This document shows positions 8,629-18,202 of a stretch of DNA of 64,000 nt, piece by piece. Every line of letters begins with the position of its first letter. Position 1 is the first letter of the stretch. Source of the stretch: Meishania litoralis (GTDB taxonomy: Bacteria > Bacteroidota > Bacteroidia > Flavobacteriales > Flavobacteriaceae); the NCBI RefSeq assembly GCF_042611095.1, contig NZ_JBHFPV010000004.1, positions 1 through 64,000 on the forward strand, read 5' to 3'. Below the pieces are notes generated by a model. The model did not search any database and was not told the origin of the DNA. It saw only the letters and a program-made list of their open reading frames with translations. Both the position numbers and the translations under genes were made by a program.

Positions 8629-11600
8629 TTATGAACGTCTGTGTTGTTCACGATAAGTTGAAGGTGTGACGCCAAGGTCTTTTTTGAAGGAAGTAACGAA
8701 GTAGGAGGGTGTGTTAAAGCCAACGTTATAGGCTATCTCTTTTATGGTCAAACGAGAATCGACCAAAAGCTTTATTGCAAGTTGTAGACGATTGTTTCTT
8801 ATAAATTCAGTAGTTGATCTGCCTGCGAGTGCTTTTAGTTTTCTATGTAGTTGTGTGCGGCTAACATTCATTTTTTTTGCTAGATCTTTAGAAGACAATT
8901 GCGGGTTCATAATATTCTCATCTAGAATCTGCTGAAGACGTTTTAAGAAGGCCTCGTCCATGTCAGAAAAGGGTATATCTTTTAAAACAAACCCTTGGCG
9001 ATATTTCAATTTGATATTATTGCGCAATCTCATTAAATTCTCCATTTTTAGATTTAGCACCTCTACTTTAAAGGGCTTGGTAATATAATCGTCCGCACCT
9101 GATCTTAACCCCGAAATCTCATTGGGATTTCCAGACTTCGCAGTAAGCAGAATTATTGGAATATGACTTGTGAGTTCATGGTTTTTTAACTTTTTTGTCA
9201 TTTTTTCGCCATCCAACTTTGGCATCATAATGTCACTAAGTATGATGTCAGGAACTAACTTTAGTGCCGACGCAAATCCGTCCTCACCATTGGTACATTC
9301 CTTAATTTTATACCTTTCCTTGAATAAGGACTTAAGGAAAGATCGAATGTCCTCATCATCTTCAACTATCAGTAATACCGGTTTTTCGGTATTTGGCACA
9401 CTAGGGGTATCATCATTTTTATGGTTTGTGAATGGGGTCGAAGTAACCAATGACGAACTATGTTCTTCAATCTCATGTTGATCGTAAGCGTGCTTTGAGA
9501 TGGGTAATTTAACCGTAAATTGAATATGGCCGTTTACAATTAATTCTGCCTTGACGGTGCCATGTGACAATTGTACGAGTTCCTTTACTAAGGATAGCCC
9601 GATCCCCGATCCGTCTTTTGTACTTTCCTTTTGGTAGTAGCGCCGAAAGAGTTTTGGTATTTCTTCTTGAGAGATAGAAACACCGTTGTTCATAACAATT
9701 AGAATGAGCTGATCGTCTACCGTTTTTACTTGGCACAGAATTGTGCCATCTATTGGTGTATATTTGAATGCATTGGATAGTAAGTTGCCCGCTATCTTTT
9801 CAAGTACATCCAAATCTATCCAAGCCTTGCCCAACCCATTTGAATGCCATTCAAAGTTTATCTTTTTTTGCTTGGCTTGATACTCGAAAAGGCTCATAAT
9901 CTGTTTAAAGAACGAAGAAATTTGAACCTCTTTTGCCCTTATGTTCAGATTTCCACTTTCCAACTTTGCAAGGTCTAGAAGTTGATCTACAAGCTTAAGT
10001 AGTCTTTTCGTGCTTTTATCAACTAATTGAAGATCATTTTTAAGGCCTTCTGGGTTATCAGGATTTTGTAGCTGACGTTCGATTGGTCCTGAAATTAATG
10101 TAAGCGGCGTTCTAAACTCATGTGAGATGTTGATGTACAAACGGTTTTTGAGCTTATCCAGTTCTTTTAAGTGTTCAGACCTTTGAAATTCAATCTTCAA
10201 TTTGGATTGTAGTTCCCATTTTGAATAAAAATACTGATATATCAAGAATATCAACAACAAAAAGGCGATACCGTAGGTAACCCTTGCGGTCTTTGACAAG
10301 TACCAAGGGTTTTTTATTTCAAATTTATAGGTAGCGGGAGTAAGGTCCCATATATTGTCATAATTACCGCTAAGTGCTTGAAATTCATATTTTCCAGGTG
10401 GAAGGTTAGAGTATCTTATCAAAGATTTATTTTGGCTATGGACCCAATCCGCATCATAGTTCAATAGCCTATGTTTGAATTTGTTTTTGTCATGAGATGA
10501 AAATTGTAGGGCAGATATTTCAAAAGTGAAGGAGTTTTGGTCATATTCGAAATCTGTTCTTACCGTGCCGTCTATCGGGTTGTTGAAAAGGTTTATTTTA
10601 TCTATGGCCGTTTCTGGGGCATATGGATTTTCAGTTATTTCGTCAGGTTTGAACCAATTGATGCCTTCCTTGCCACCAAGGTAAAGAGTTTGGGTTTCAT
10701 TGTCCCAATAGTTGGCAAAAGTAAATTCAAGAGACTGAAGGTCCTGTTGGTCATCGTATTTGAACAATTCTCCTGTGCGCTCAGGTATTTTTATAATACC
10801 TTGACTAGATGCCAACCAAAACCATTCATTGTGATGATTGATTGATTGCACCGTAAATTCTGGTATAAAATCGTATTTCAATGTTGTTTTGTTTTTCTCA
10901 GGGTCGTATCTGAGAAGGCCAGAGTTGTGGTTCCATATCCATAAAGTATTATCCTCAAAAGGTAATATCTTCGAGTAGTTGTTAAGATCTAGATCATAAT
11001 GTTCAATTTTAGAAGATCTTAAGTCATAGCTAAAAAGTCCCTCATCGCCAACTATCCACATTTTCTTGTTGTTACCTTCTTTAAAATCGAATATCTTTTT
11101 TGAAGGGAATGTATTTATGTTTTCGGCTTCTATTCTTATAACTGGCGGAATCGTGCTTTCTGGATCGTATTTCACCAAACCATTATTGGCTATTTGCAGC
11201 CAAATATTATTTTCAGAATCCTTCTTTATTTTTTCGACCCAAGAATTTAGTACTTTTTTTGTGCCGACATTTTTTAATACCCCGTTTTGGTCATAGTTCA
11301 TAACCTGAATTTCTGAATCAGTATTGCTGACCCATAGCTCTTTTCCTATAAACTCCATAGATAGAATTCCATTACCGGTCAGGCCACAGTTTTCGTTATT
11401 GAAACTAGTTATGTCTCCTGTTGTTCCATCAATTTTGAATATTCCAGATTCCATTGAAGCAAGCCATATATGACCTTCAGAATCTTTTTGGATTTCAGTG
11501 ATGGTCGACATTGTGAGATCATGTGGTAATTCATTTTGAGTAAGCCGATTGAATTTAAATAAAAAGGGGTCGTACAGACTGATGCCCCTGGTATTGGTAA

Positions 11601-12657
11601 TCCAAATACCCTTATGGGAGTCTTCATACAGCATTAAGGTTTTGTTCGATAGAAGACTGTTGTTGTCATATTTGTTATTTGTCAAGTGATTGATCTTCTC
11701 TTTCTTAAGATCAATCAAAAAAACACCTTGTCCATTAGTAGAAACCCATAAACTGTGATCGCTATCGAACAACAGGTCGACTATTTCTAGGTCGTCTGAA
11801 AAAGAATAGTGCTCAAACCCTTCGAATTTTTCAATTCCTGACTCGGAGCCATTGAGTTTGTATAAGCCATTTTTGCGGGTACCCAGCCAAACGCCGTGTT
11901 CTTCGGAAGAGGTTATGGCACTATATCCATTGGGGTTTTGCGACGGTATCTTCAACCAGCTAAACTTGCCATTCTCAGACTTTGCGATGCCGTTTGTCGT
12001 AGAGGCAAATATATTTTCTTTGTATTCGATAATCTCAAAGATTTGTTCAGGAATTTCCTGTCTCTTCAAGAGCTGTAAAGTATCCTTGGTTTTTTGGTTT
12101 ATCGAGTATAGACCATTTCCGACGGTGCCAATGAAGTAATTTCCATTTTTGGCTTGAATCATACATTTGGCCTTATCGATAGCGTTTATATCGTCAAAAC
12201 TGTCAGATTCTTTGTCGTAAATAGCAAGTGGTCTATTGCCAACGATAGACCATATTCGACCTAATCTATCTGTATAGATTTTCTGGTCATTCACAAACTC
12301 ATCCGTTGAGCTGATCATGGAAATGCCATAAACTTTGAATTCTTTTCCATTGTATCGATTAATACCGTTTAAGCTAGCAATCCATAGGTAACCTGTACTA
12401 TCTTTTGAAACACTATAGACCAAGTCCCTTGGTAGTCCATGTCGGCGGCCAATGTTTTTAAAGTTGATTTTTTCGCAGCTCTGATTGGTTTGGGATAAAC
12501 AATGGCATGATGATGCCAATAAAAAAAGCATTACAAGTATAGCTTTTATGTAATGCTGACACCATTGAGAAGACGATGTGGAGCCAATATTATAGTTGTT
12601 TTTTACCAATCCTTTTGAAGTAAAATCTGAATCAATTTTAAAGCATTTTTTAATCAC
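8629..12657 (-). CDS. Hybrid two-component system sensor kinase/response regulator (HTCS)
   Basis: A single-chain sensor and transcription factor. Order: a signal or anchor segment near residues 37-55; a periplasmic two-propeller region built of repeats (about 60-720) ending in a Y_Y_Y domain; one membrane helix near 786-806; a histidine kinase with phospho-accepting His846 in ISHEFRTP; an ATPase domain with GSGIGLSL; a receiver domain with Asp1142 in LSDIMMP; and a C-terminal AraC-type DNA-binding domain (about 1236-1342). In Bacteroidota such proteins sense oligosaccharides and switch on polysaccharide loci. No SusCD pair adjoins it; the nearest starts 8.6 kb away. The start used is a GTG; the next ATG (residue 43) would cut into the signal segment, so the start is uncertain. 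Confidence 0.93.
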   Translation of the reverse strand: MIKKCFKIDSDFTSKGLVKNNYNIGSTSSSQWCQHYIKAILVMLFLLASSCHCLSQTNQSCEKINFKNIGRRHGLPRDLVYSVSKDSTGYLWIASLNGINRYNGKEFKVYGISMISSTDEFVNDQKIYTDRLGRIWSIVGNRPLAIYDKESDSFDDINAIDKAKCMIQAKNGNYFIGTVGNGLYSINQKTKDTLQLLKRQEIPEQIFEIIEYKENIFASTTNGIAKSENGKFSWLKIPSQNPNGYSAITSSEEHGVWLGTRKNGLYKLNGSESGIEKFEGFEHYSFSDDLEIVDLLFDSDHSLWVSTNGQGVFLIDLKKEKINHLTNNKYDNNSLLSNKTLMLYEDSHKGIWITNTRGISLYDPFLFKFNRLTQNELPHDLTMSTITEIQKDSEGHIWLASMESGIFKIDGTTGDITSFNNENCGLTGNGILSMEFIGKELWVSNTDSEIQVMNYDQNGVLKNVGTKKVLNSWVEKIKKDSENNIWLQIANNGLVKYDPESTIPPVIRIEAENINTFPSKKIFDFKEGNNKKMWIVGDEGLFSYDLRSSKIEHYDLDLNNYSKILPFEDNTLWIWNHNSGLLRYDPEKNKTTLKYDFIPEFTVQSINHHNEWFWLASSQGIIKIPERTGELFKYDDQQDLQSLEFTFANYWDNETQTLYLGGKEGINWFKPDEITENPYAPETAIDKINLFNNPIDGTVRTDFEYDQNSFTFEISALQFSSHDKNKFKHRLLNYDADWVHSQNKSLIRYSNLPPGKYEFQALSGNYDNIWDLTPATYKFEIKNPWYLSKTARVTYGIAFLLLIFLIYQYFYSKWELQSKLKIEFQRSEHLKELDKLKNRLYINISHEFRTPLTLISGPIERQLQNPDNPEGLKNDLQLVDKSTKRLLKLVDQLLDLAKLESGNLNIRAKEVQISSFFKQIMSLFEYQAKQKKINFEWHSNGLGKAWIDLDVLEKIAGNLLSNAFKYTPIDGTILCQVKTVDDQLILIVMNNGVSISQEEIPKLFRRYYQKESTKDGSGIGLSLVKELVQLSHGTVKAELIVNGHIQFTVKLPISKHAYDQHEIEEHSSSLVTSTPFTNHKNDDTPSVPNTEKPVLLIVEDDEDIRSFLKSLFKERYKIKECTNGEDGFASALKLVPDIILSDIMMPKLDGEKMTKKLKNHELTSHIPIILLTAKSGNPNEISGLRSGADDYITKPFKVEVLNLKMENLMRLRNNIKLKYRQGFVLKDIPFSDMDEAFLKRLQQILDENIMNPQLSSKDLAKKMNVSRTQLHRKLKALAGRSTTEFIRNNRLQLAIKLLVDSRLTIKEIAYNVGFNTPSYFVTSFKKDLGVTPSTYREQHRRS

Positions 12658-12967
12658 GGGGAAATAAGATAAGAATTTTTGAAAACACCCTTACCTCTTT
12701 TTCTTAATGATTCACAGATGTATTATGTGTGAACAATATCAGGATGACGTAGCCTCTTTATTTTGTAAATATGTTGAAAATGCTCATGGCGATAAGATAT
12801 TATTGGCAAACCTGATGTTTTATTGATTACGTAAAGATTGCACAAATTGGCAATTGTTCACTGTCTCAATCTGAAGCATTACAGCTTTTAAAAGTCAGTT
12901 GGTATTAAGTTTTACGGGCAGTATGGCTGTTGAAGTGTCAATGATTAGAAGTTGCCACAATGCAATT
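12658..12967. other. Non-coding gap of 310 bases between two minus-strand genes
   Basis: This gap lies upstream of the hybrid regulator and downstream of the acyl-CoA dehydrogenase. I see no RNA gene, no clear terminator and no exact consensus promoter. A 39-codon plus-strand frame at 12707-12826 is the only open frame of note, and nothing supports it. Confidence 0.6.
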
Positions 12968-14110
12968 TTAACCTTTTAGTATGTTACGTGAAATAACGAT
13001 TTTCTGAATTTCCGAAGTTCCCTCGTAGATTTGTGTAATCTTGGCATCACGCATCAATCGCTCGACATGGTAGTCCTTTACGTAACCGTTTCCGCCGTGG
13101 ATCTGCACTGCCTCTATGGTCGTTTCCATTGCGACCTGTGATGCATAAAGTTTGGCCATGGCCCCTGAAAGATCATAGTCAGAACCATTATCTTTATCCC
13201 ATGCCGCTTTGTAGACCAAATGTCGCGCCGCTTCGATCTGGGTATGCATATCGGCCAATTTAAAGGCTATGGCCTGGTGATTGGCTATTTCGGTGCCGAA
13301 CGCCTTTCTTTCTTTCGCGTATTTTTTTGCCAGTTCATAGGCTCCGGCCGCAATTCCCAAAGCTTGGGCGGCAATACCGATTCGCCCTCCCGCTAAAGTC
13401 TTCATGGCAAATTTGAATCCGAAGCCATCTTCTCCGATTCGGTTTTCCTTGGGTACTTTTACATCGTTGAAATTAAGCGAATGGGTATCGCTTCCTCGAA
13501 TGCCCAGTTTATTTTCTTTTGGGCCGATTTCAAAACCCTTTGCACCTTTCTCAACAATAAGTGCATTGATGCCCTTATGGCCTTTATCCACATGGGTTTG
13601 GGCGATTACCAAGTAGATCCCGGCCGTACTTCCATTGGTTATCCAATTTTTGGTGCCGTTCAAGATATAATGGTCACCTTTGTCGATTGCCGTCGTTTTT
13701 TGGGAAGTGGCATCACTTCCTGCCTCGGGTTCGGACAGACAAAAGGCTCCTATTGTCTCACCAGTTGCCAATCGAGGCAGGTATTTTTGTTTTTGCTCTT
13801 CCGTTCCGTAGGCTTCTAAACCATAACATACAAGCGAATTGTTGACAGATACGACTACCGAGGCCGACGCATCGACCTTAGAAAGTTCTTCCATAACGAG
13901 CACATAAGACAAGGTATCCAGCCCACTTCCCCCGTATTTCGGGTCTACCATCATACCCAAGAAACCAAGTTCGCCCATTTTTGCAACCTGTTCAGAAGGG
14001 AAACGCTGTGCATCATCCCTTTCGATTACTTCGGGAAGCAATTCGTTCTGCGCAAAATCTCTTGCGGCTTGTTGTATCATCAATTGTTCTTCGGAAAGTG
14101 TAAAGTCCAT
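12968..14110 (-). CDS. Acyl-CoA dehydrogenase
   Basis: A 380-residue FAD enzyme that oxidises a short- or branched-chain acyl-CoA to the 2-enoyl-CoA and passes electrons to ETF. The start MDFTLSEEQ, the substrate/FAD segment AFCLSEPEAGSDATS (about 133-147) and the C-terminal QIYEGTSEIQ are typical; Glu363 in that last motif is the catalytic base of the short-chain branch. Length is standard. It is a single gene facing the divergent amino-acid dehydrogenase at 14392. That pairing could fit amino-acid catabolism, but this is inference. A promoter-like site lies 29 nt upstream. Confidence 0.95.
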   Translation of the reverse strand: MDFTLSEEQLMIQQAARDFAQNELLPEVIERDDAQRFPSEQVAKMGELGFLGMMVDPKYGGSGLDTLSYVLVMEELSKVDASASVVVSVNNSLVCYGLEAYGTEEQKQKYLPRLATGETIGAFCLSEPEAGSDATSQKTTAIDKGDHYILNGTKNWITNGSTAGIYLVIAQTHVDKGHKGINALIVEKGAKGFEIGPKENKLGIRGSDTHSLNFNDVKVPKENRIGEDGFGFKFAMKTLAGGRIGIAAQALGIAAGAYELAKKYAKERKAFGTEIANHQAIAFKLADMHTQIEAARHLVYKAAWDKDNGSDYDLSGAMAKLYASQVAMETTIEAVQIHGGNGYVKDYHVERLMRDAKITQIYEGTSEIQKIVISRNILKG

Positions 14111-14138
14111 AATCTTGAGGAATTGTTAGTCAGTGATG

Positions 14139-14167
14139 CAAAGATAAGGGTATGTTTGAAAATTCAA
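14139..14167 (-). promoter_or_regulatory. Promoter for acyl-CoA dehydrogenase
   Basis: On the minus strand TATCTTTG (14146-14139) matches TAnnTTTG exactly, and a TTG at 14167-14165 lies 18 nt upstream. The ATG follows 29 nt further down. Confidence 0.5.
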
Positions 14168-14245
14168 GAGACAATATGGTCAGGTTTTAAGAATAATTCA
14201 ATGGTTTTTGCTTTTACACATATCGAATAAACAGCTCCAAATTTT

Positions 14246-14253
14246 TATATTTG
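14246..14253 (+). promoter_or_regulatory. TAnnTTTG promoter element before the amino-acid dehydrogenase
   Basis: TATATTTG matches the Bacteroidota -7 element exactly. No good -33 TTTG is seen at the right distance. It would give a leader of about 130 nt that contains the hairpins and mini-ORFs at 14292-14361. Confidence 0.42.
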
Positions 14254-14291
14254 TTCGCCAAGCTTCGATAATCGATTTAATAAAAAAAATT

Positions 14292-14361
14292 ATGAGACAG
14301 CATTAGCCCCGCAAGGGGAAAAAATGATAATCGAGATTTGCTAGATCGTCCAAGGGGCGAA
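14292..14361 (+). promoter_or_regulatory. Structured leader with mini-ORFs and competing hairpins
   Basis: Two tiny ORFs (MRQH, 14292-14306; MIIEIC, 14324-14344) flank a CCCC-GCAA-GGGG hairpin at 14307-14318 with a GNRA-type loop. A second GGGGC at 14354-14358 could pair with the same GCCCC instead. This arrangement resembles an attenuator or translation-control leader for the dehydrogenase downstream. I do not recognise it as a named riboswitch. Confidence 0.3.
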
Positions 14362-14391
14362 TAATCCATAATTTTATTTTAAATCACTAAG

Positions 14392-15624
14392 ATGAAGGAA
14401 TTACTCAAGTTATATGAAGACAAACAGCCCGAAATAGTTTTCAATTGGAAGGACCCCGAAACCGAAGCCGAAGGTTGGGCGGTCATAAATTCACTGCGCG
14501 GCGGCGCGGCAGGCGGCGGTACACGAATGCGTGAGGGCCTTGATATGAACGAAGTGCTCTCATTGGCCAAGACAATGGAGGTAAAATTCACGGTGTCGGG
14601 CCCCCCGATAGGTGGTGCCAAATCAGGTATTAATTTCAATCCGCACGACCCTAGAAAAAAAGGGGTGCTTGAGAGATGGTACAATGCGGTGGCACCCTTG
14701 CTAAAAAGTTATTATGGTACAGGGGGCGATTTAAATGTAGATGAAATCCACGAGGTCATACCCATAACGGAAGATGCAGGGGTGTGGCACCCGCAAGAAG
14801 GGGTTTTCAACGGACATTTCAAACCTACCGAGGCCGATAAGATCAACAGGATCGGGCAACTGAGGCTGGGTGTTATCAAAGCATTGGAAAGCAAGAAGTA
14901 TTCGCCCGATATCTCAAGAAAATATAGGGTGGCCGATATGATCACCGGTTTTGGCGTTGCAGAAGCGGTACGGCATTATTATGATATTTTTGGCGGAAAT
15001 GTTATGGGAAAAAGGGCCGTAGTACAAGGTTTCGGCAATGTTGGTGGCGCGGCGGCCTTTTATTTGGCGCAAATGGGGGCAAAGGTCGTGGGTATTATCG
15101 ACCGTGCCGGTGGGGTCATTAAGGAAGAAGGTTATTCATTTGAAGAAATACGATCTTTCTTTCTCAATAAAAAAGGAAATAACTTGATGGCCGATGCGGA
15201 CCAAATGATTCCTTTCGAAGAGATCAATGAACGCATTTGGACGCTACCGACGGAAATATTCTTGCCCTGTGCAGCTTCCCGGCTCATAACCAAGGAACAG
15301 ATTGCCAAAATGATCGATACGGGGCTCGAGGTTGTTTCTTGTGGTGCCAATGTGCCTTTTGCCGATAAGGAAATTTTCTTTGGCCCTATTATGGAATATA
15401 CCGACGAACGCGTAAGCCTTATTCCTGATTTTATTTCAAACTGTGGTATGGCCCGTGTTTTTGCATATTTTATGGAAAAAAGGGTGGGTATCGATGATAA
15501 TTTAATATTTAATGACACTTCCGATACCATTAGAAAAGCAATTTTAAATATCTTTAGGCAGAATCCTTCAAAAACCGATTTGAGCAAAACCGGATTTGAA
15601 ATTGCGCTGAAACAACTGATTTGA
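14392..15624 (+). CDS. Glu/Leu/Phe/Val-family amino-acid dehydrogenase
   Basis: This enzyme would interconvert an amino acid and its 2-oxo acid plus ammonia with NAD(P). The dimerisation domain carries PPIGGAKSGI at 71-80, where Lys77 is the expected catalytic lysine, and the Rossmann domain has the nucleotide-binding GFGNVG at 213-218. At 410 aa it is close to usual length for the family. The substrate (glutamate or a branched-chain/aromatic amino acid) cannot be decided from motifs. It is preceded by a roughly 130-nt leader with mini-ORFs and hairpins and is followed after 62 bases by nhaD on the same strand. It is divergent from the acyl-CoA dehydrogenase. Confidence 0.92.
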   Translation: MKELLKLYEDKQPEIVFNWKDPETEAEGWAVINSLRGGAAGGGTRMREGLDMNEVLSLAKTMEVKFTVSGPPIGGAKSGINFNPHDPRKKGVLERWYNAVAPLLKSYYGTGGDLNVDEIHEVIPITEDAGVWHPQEGVFNGHFKPTEADKINRIGQLRLGVIKALESKKYSPDISRKYRVADMITGFGVAEAVRHYYDIFGGNVMGKRAVVQGFGNVGGAAAFYLAQMGAKVVGIIDRAGGVIKEEGYSFEEIRSFFLNKKGNNLMADADQMIPFEEINERIWTLPTEIFLPCAASRLITKEQIAKMIDTGLEVVSCGANVPFADKEIFFGPIMEYTDERVSLIPDFISNCGMARVFAYFMEKRVGIDDNLIFNDTSDTIRKAILNIFRQNPSKTDLSKTGFEIALKQLI

Positions 15625-15686
15625 CGAATAGGTTCTTTTGATCAATATTTGATATATTTCAAGCGGACCACTAAAACCGACCGAAT

Positions 15687-17060
15687 ATGGAAACCATCAT
15701 TGTAATTGTATTTGTTGTGGGTTATCTGGCGATAACCATGGAACATAACCTTAAAATCGATAAGCTGATACCGGCTTTGGCCATGATGGCTATTTTATGG
15801 GCGATTATCGCTTTGGCACATATGCCGGTCTTCGAGGTCAATGCGGATCTTAAGGAATTGGAACCGAGCCACTTGGATGAAATGCTATTGCATCATTTGG
15901 GCAAGACGGCCGAGATCCTTGTCTTTTTATTAGGGGCAATGACAATAGTGGAAATCATCGATTATTTTGATGGTTTTGCTACGATCAAGGGTTTTATACG
16001 AACGAAGAGCAAGCGTAGATTGTTATGGCTTTTTTCAATATTGGCATTTATTCTTTCGGCCATAATAGATAATTTGACCGCGACGATAGTGCTTATCACG
16101 ATCTTGCAAAAAGTTATCAATGATCGAAATACCAGGCTTTGGTTTGCGGGTATGATCATAATTGCAGCCAATGCAGGAGGGGCGTGGTCACCTATTGGCG
16201 ACGTTACCACAACGATGCTTTGGATTGGAAATAAGGTATCCGCATTGCAGTTGATAGAACATGTACTACTTCCTTCCATCATTTGTATGGTTGTTCCCGT
16301 ATTGGTCGCTAGTCGTTATACAGCTTTTAAAGGTGAGCTCGAAGGCGATATGGATACTTTGGAAGAACCCAAATCGAGATTCGGCTCGACCATGTTATAT
16401 TTGGGCTTGGGAGCCATAGTATTCGTGCCCATATTCAAAACGATTACCCATTTGCCGCCCTATGTTGGCATGATGCTTTCATTGGCCGTCGTTGCGACTT
16501 TTGCCGAGATCTATAGTAATTCGAAGTTCACGATTTCCGATGCGGTCGATATTCCCGGTGAGAGCGATTCGCATGGGCACCATAGTCCGGTTCATGCTTC
16601 GCTTTCAAAAATCGAGCTGCCCAGTATTCTATTTTTCTTGGGAATATTGATGGCGGTCGCGGCAATGGAATCTTTGGGATTGCTTTTCCATTTTGCCGAA
16701 AGTTTGGACCAAACCATGCCTATGTTGGGCACAGAATCGGTTGGGGAACATGTTTCCGATCTTGTGGTCTTGATTTTAGGCATCGGTTCTGCGGTCATCG
16801 ACAATGTGCCCTTGGTCGCGGCCAGCATGGGTATGTTCTCGGTGCCGATCGATGATCCGGTCTGGCATTTTATTGCCTATTCGGCCGGAACGGGCGGTAG
16901 CATGTTGATAATAGGTTCAGCCGCAGGAGTCGTAGCCATGGGCATGGAAAAAATAGACTTCTTTTGGTATCTTAAAAAAATCGCTTGGTTGGCGTTCCTC
17001 GGATTTATTGGTGGCGCGGTTGCTTTTATATTGATGCGAAATTTAGTGTTGAACGCATAA
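15687..17060 (+). CDS. nhaD: Na+/H+ antiporter NhaD
   Basis: A 457-residue inner-membrane antiporter of the ion-transporter superfamily that exports sodium in exchange for protons, fitting a marine lifestyle. It has about 11-12 hydrophobic segments, the conserved NLTATIVL motif in the first half, a second half with SAVIDNVPLVAA, and a histidine-containing loop HGHHSPVH. Length and motif order match NhaD. The ExbB-like gene follows after 50 bases with no terminator, so transcription may run on. Confidence 0.93.
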   Translation: METIIVIVFVVGYLAITMEHNLKIDKLIPALAMMAILWAIIALAHMPVFEVNADLKELEPSHLDEMLLHHLGKTAEILVFLLGAMTIVEIIDYFDGFATIKGFIRTKSKRRLLWLFSILAFILSAIIDNLTATIVLITILQKVINDRNTRLWFAGMIIIAANAGGAWSPIGDVTTTMLWIGNKVSALQLIEHVLLPSIICMVVPVLVASRYTAFKGELEGDMDTLEEPKSRFGSTMLYLGLGAIVFVPIFKTITHLPPYVGMMLSLAVVATFAEIYSNSKFTISDAVDIPGESDSHGHHSPVHASLSKIELPSILFFLGILMAVAAMESLGLLFHFAESLDQTMPMLGTESVGEHVSDLVVLILGIGSAVIDNVPLVAASMGMFSVPIDDPVWHFIAYSAGTGGSMLIIGSAAGVVAMGMEKIDFFWYLKKIAWLAFLGFIGGAVAFILMRNLVLNA

Positions 17061-17110
17061 TTTAATCGATAAAATACCGTTATAAGGGCAAATCAACTAA
17101 GAGAAATTAT

Positions 17111-17803
17111 ATGTTTTTGATGCAAGACCTTGCCACTGACCCAACTACAGGCGAAGTACTATCTGAAGAAAAGACCCTTTCGGTCATGGATTTGATCTTT
17201 AACGGCGGTACCGGGAGTATCGTAATTATTTCCGTTTTGTTCATTATGCTGGCCGTAGCACTTTACATTTACTTTGAACGTCTGCTGGCGGTCAATGCGG
17301 CTTCCAAAATCGATAGTAACTTCATGAACCAAATTCGTGACCACGTGACCAACGGCAAATTGGAGGCGGCCAAAATATTATGTGCCCAGACAGATTCACC
17401 TGTTGCCCGATTGACCGAAAAAGGAGTGTCTAGAATTGGTAAGCCGTTAGATGATATAAATACCGCAATTGAAAATGCGGGAACATTGGAAGTTTATAAG
17501 TTGGAGAAAAATGTGAGCATTTTGGCCACAGTAGCGGGTGCGGCACCTATGATAGGCTTTCTTGGAACCGTTATCGGCATGATTTTGGCTTTCCATGAAA
17601 TGGCCACAAGTGGAGGTCAAGCTGAAATGGGATCTTTGGCATCGGGCATTTATACCGCTATGACGACTACGGTAGCCGGATTGATCGTTGGAATTATCGC
17701 TTATATGGGCTATAACCACTTGGTCAACCGTACCGACAAGGTCGTTCATAAAATGGAGGCCAATGCGGTTGAATTCCTTGATTTGTTGAATGAACCGCTT
17801 TAA
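17111..17803 (+). CDS. exbB: MotA/TolQ/ExbB proton-channel family protein
   Basis: The protein has 230 residues and three hydrophobic segments (near 30-52, 135-160 and 175-200). The conserved pore segment around MIGFLGTVIGMILAF and TTTVAGLIVG is typical of ExbB/TolQ. With the ExbD and TonB-like proteins encoded directly after it, it would use the proton gradient to energize outer-membrane TonB-dependent transporters such as the SusC at 21224. It starts MFLMQDL at the first in-frame ATG; M4 is an alternative start. Confidence 0.93.
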   Translation: MFLMQDLATDPTTGEVLSEEKTLSVMDLIFNGGTGSIVIISVLFIMLAVALYIYFERLLAVNAASKIDSNFMNQIRDHVTNGKLEAAKILCAQTDSPVARLTEKGVSRIGKPLDDINTAIENAGTLEVYKLEKNVSILATVAGAAPMIGFLGTVIGMILAFHEMATSGGQAEMGSLASGIYTAMTTTVAGLIVGIIAYMGYNHLVNRTDKVVHKMEANAVEFLDLLNEPL

Positions 17804-17812
17804 TCCCTGAGT

Positions 17813-18199
17813 ATGAAATTGAAAGGAAGAAATAAGGTGAGTCCTGATTTCAGCATGTCATCGATGACCGATATCGTTTTTCTGTTGTTGATATTTTTCA
17901 TGCTGACGGCAAATTCACCCAATGCATTGGATCTGTTGTTGCCCAAGGCAAAGGGAAAATCGACCAATACCCAGAATGTTTCGGTAAGTATCGATAAGAA
18001 CTTACAATATTTTGTGAACAACGAGAGAATCAACGGTGAATACATAGAAATTGAATTAAAAAAAGCACTTGAAGGTCAAGACAAACCTACCATTATCTTG
18101 AGGGCCGAAGAAAGCGTTGCTATTAAGGAGGCCGTCAACGTCATGGATATTGCGAACCGTAACAATTATAAGGTTATCTTGGCAGTGCGACCCAATTAG
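17813..18199 (+). CDS. exbD: ExbD/TolR family biopolymer transport protein
   Basis: A 128-residue partner of ExbB with a short cytoplasmic N-terminus, one membrane helix (about 20-36) and a periplasmic domain. Asp20 in SSMTDIVFLL is the essential protonatable residue of the family. It starts 9 bases after exbB ends and lies 3 bases before the TonB-like gene, so the three form one operon. Confidence 0.94.
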   Translation: MKLKGRNKVSPDFSMSSMTDIVFLLLIFFMLTANSPNALDLLLPKAKGKSTNTQNVSVSIDKNLQYFVNNERINGEYIEIELKKALEGQDKPTIILRAEESVAIKEAVNVMDIANRNNYKVILAVRPN

Positions 18200-18202
18200 C
18201 GC

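Noticed and set aside
12707..12826. 39-codon plus-strand frame in the gap before the hybrid regulator
   Set aside because: No promoter, ribosome-binding site or terminator accompanies it, and the length is within chance for this gap.
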